In this document: piece by piece, positions 5,543 through 5,880 of the stretch
How positions within the stretch are numbered: position 1 is the first letter of the stretch
Layout: each line of letters opens with the position of its first letter
Assembly: GCA_900772695.1 (NCBI GenBank)
Contig: CAAGRO010000130.1
Span: forward strand, 1-5,880
Source of the DNA: an uncultured Oribacterium sp.
GTDB taxonomy: Bacteria; Bacillota; Clostridia; Lachnospirales; Lachnospiraceae
Direction of reading: 5' to 3'
DNA length: 5,880 nucleotides
Made by a program: the position numbers and the translations under genes
Notes under the pieces: model-generated
Seen by the model: the letters and a program-made list of their open reading frames with translations, nothing else
Databases searched by the model: none
What the model was told of the DNA's origin: nothing

Positions 5543-5670
5543 TTTCTAAAAAAGATACAATGGTAAGCTCTTGAAGAATATGCACCAACACCATCATGCT
5601 CATAAAAGCATCGTCAGTGACCAGGATAAATCACAGGACATCCCGCACTCAGTCCTGGATTCTGGTATAG

Positions 5671-5702
5671 AAAAACCCGGAAAGCCGAAGCTTTCCGGGT
5701 TT
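5671..5702 (-). terminator. Intrinsic terminator of rpsI
   Basis: A 13-bp perfect stem (5673-5685 with 5690-5702) is closed by a loop that reads C(UUCG)G on the minus-strand transcript. It is followed by a five-U tract (5671-5675, partly shared with the stem). It lies about 30 bases after the rpsI stop codon and is a classical Rho-independent terminator that ends the ribosomal operon. Confidence 0.93.
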
Positions 5703-5732
5703 GATGCACCTGAATGCGCTGTAGAGATGTAA

Positions 5733-5880
5733 TTATCTCTTTGAGAACTGAGGAGCACGACGTGCGGACTTGAGACCGTACTTCTTTCTCTCCTTCATTC
5801 TCGGATCTCTGGTGAGGAATCCTGCCTTCTTGAGTGCTGGTCTGTACTCAGCATCCATCTCGCAGAGAGCTCTTGCAATA
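5733..5880 (-). CDS. rpsI: 30S ribosomal protein S9, C-terminal 48 codons (runs off the window)
   Basis: The visible end reads IARALCEMDAEYRPALKKAG, then FLTRDPRMKERKKYGLKSAR and RAPQFSKR before TAA. This is the hallmark C-terminus of S9: basic, with the invariant RDPRMKERKKYG segment and the terminal SKR tail that reaches toward the P-site tRNA in the small subunit. The gene normally follows rplM (L13), which would lie to the right of the window. It ends just before a strong terminator, so it is the last gene of its operon and marks the core-genome edge of this region. Confidence 0.97.
   Translation of the reverse strand, partial: IARALCEMDAEYRPALKKAGFLTRDPRMKERKKYGLKSARRAPQFSKR

Noticed and set aside
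4257..5549. 430-codon open frame on the plus strand, opposite the lipoprotein gene
   Set aside because: It is antisense to a clear lipoprotein gene, its product is a low-complexity shadow (runs such as CRLLCFCSRRL) without family features, and no ribosome binding site or promoter was seen. High GC at third codon positions explains its length.

Overview
The window looks like a chromosomal segment of a moderately GC-rich low-GC-phylum bacterium (Bacillota, class Clostridia, most likely a Lachnospiraceae relative). The reasons are strong AGGAGG-type ribosome binding sites, a lipoprotein with an Ala/Thr/Glu-rich linker of the kind common in that family, a typical Bacillota S9 tail, and a Bacillus ycsG/kipI/kipA-like gene group. 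This placement is inferred from style and homology recalled from memory, not from a search. Every supported gene is read from the minus strand, so the biological order runs from high to low coordinates.

Right edge (5880 to about 5670): the 3' end of rpsI (ribosomal protein S9) and a textbook UUCG-capped terminator. Next, a short spacer with a near-consensus promoter (5514-5542) drives a single lipoprotein gene (4320-5465), an ABC transporter substrate-binding protein of the NMT1/TauA-like type. No permease or ATPase gene follows it, so in this window it is an orphan.

Middle (3791-4319): a gene-free stretch of about 530 bases. Its right half is a very large imperfect palindrome (about 4085-4318, three paired blocks with a 5-base central loop). 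Its left half carries a weak promoter candidate, an operator-like palindrome and short inverted motifs, and probably serves as the control region of the next operon.

Left part (3790 to 1): an apparent operon in the order Nramp-like membrane transporter, pxpB, pxpC, accB, accC (only the first 12 codons of accC are present). PxpB and PxpC are two of the three subunits of the ATP-dependent 5-oxoprolinase PxpABC. AccB is a biotin carboxyl carrier protein and AccC is biotin carboxylase. pxpA (LamB/YcsF family) is not in the window and may lie downstream of accC. The natural reading is a module that imports and processes 5-oxoproline (pyroglutamate) or a related small amide. Two points make it more than routine. 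The transporter has lost both signature metal-binding motifs of the Nramp family. Also, the set of biotin carboxylase, carrier protein and PxpBC matches, as separate genes, the domain set of urea carboxylase. Within the operon, pxpB and pxpC are almost contiguous, while the transporter-pxpB gap (212 bases) and the pxpC-accB gap (128 bases) contain potential RNA hairpins that could set different expression levels.
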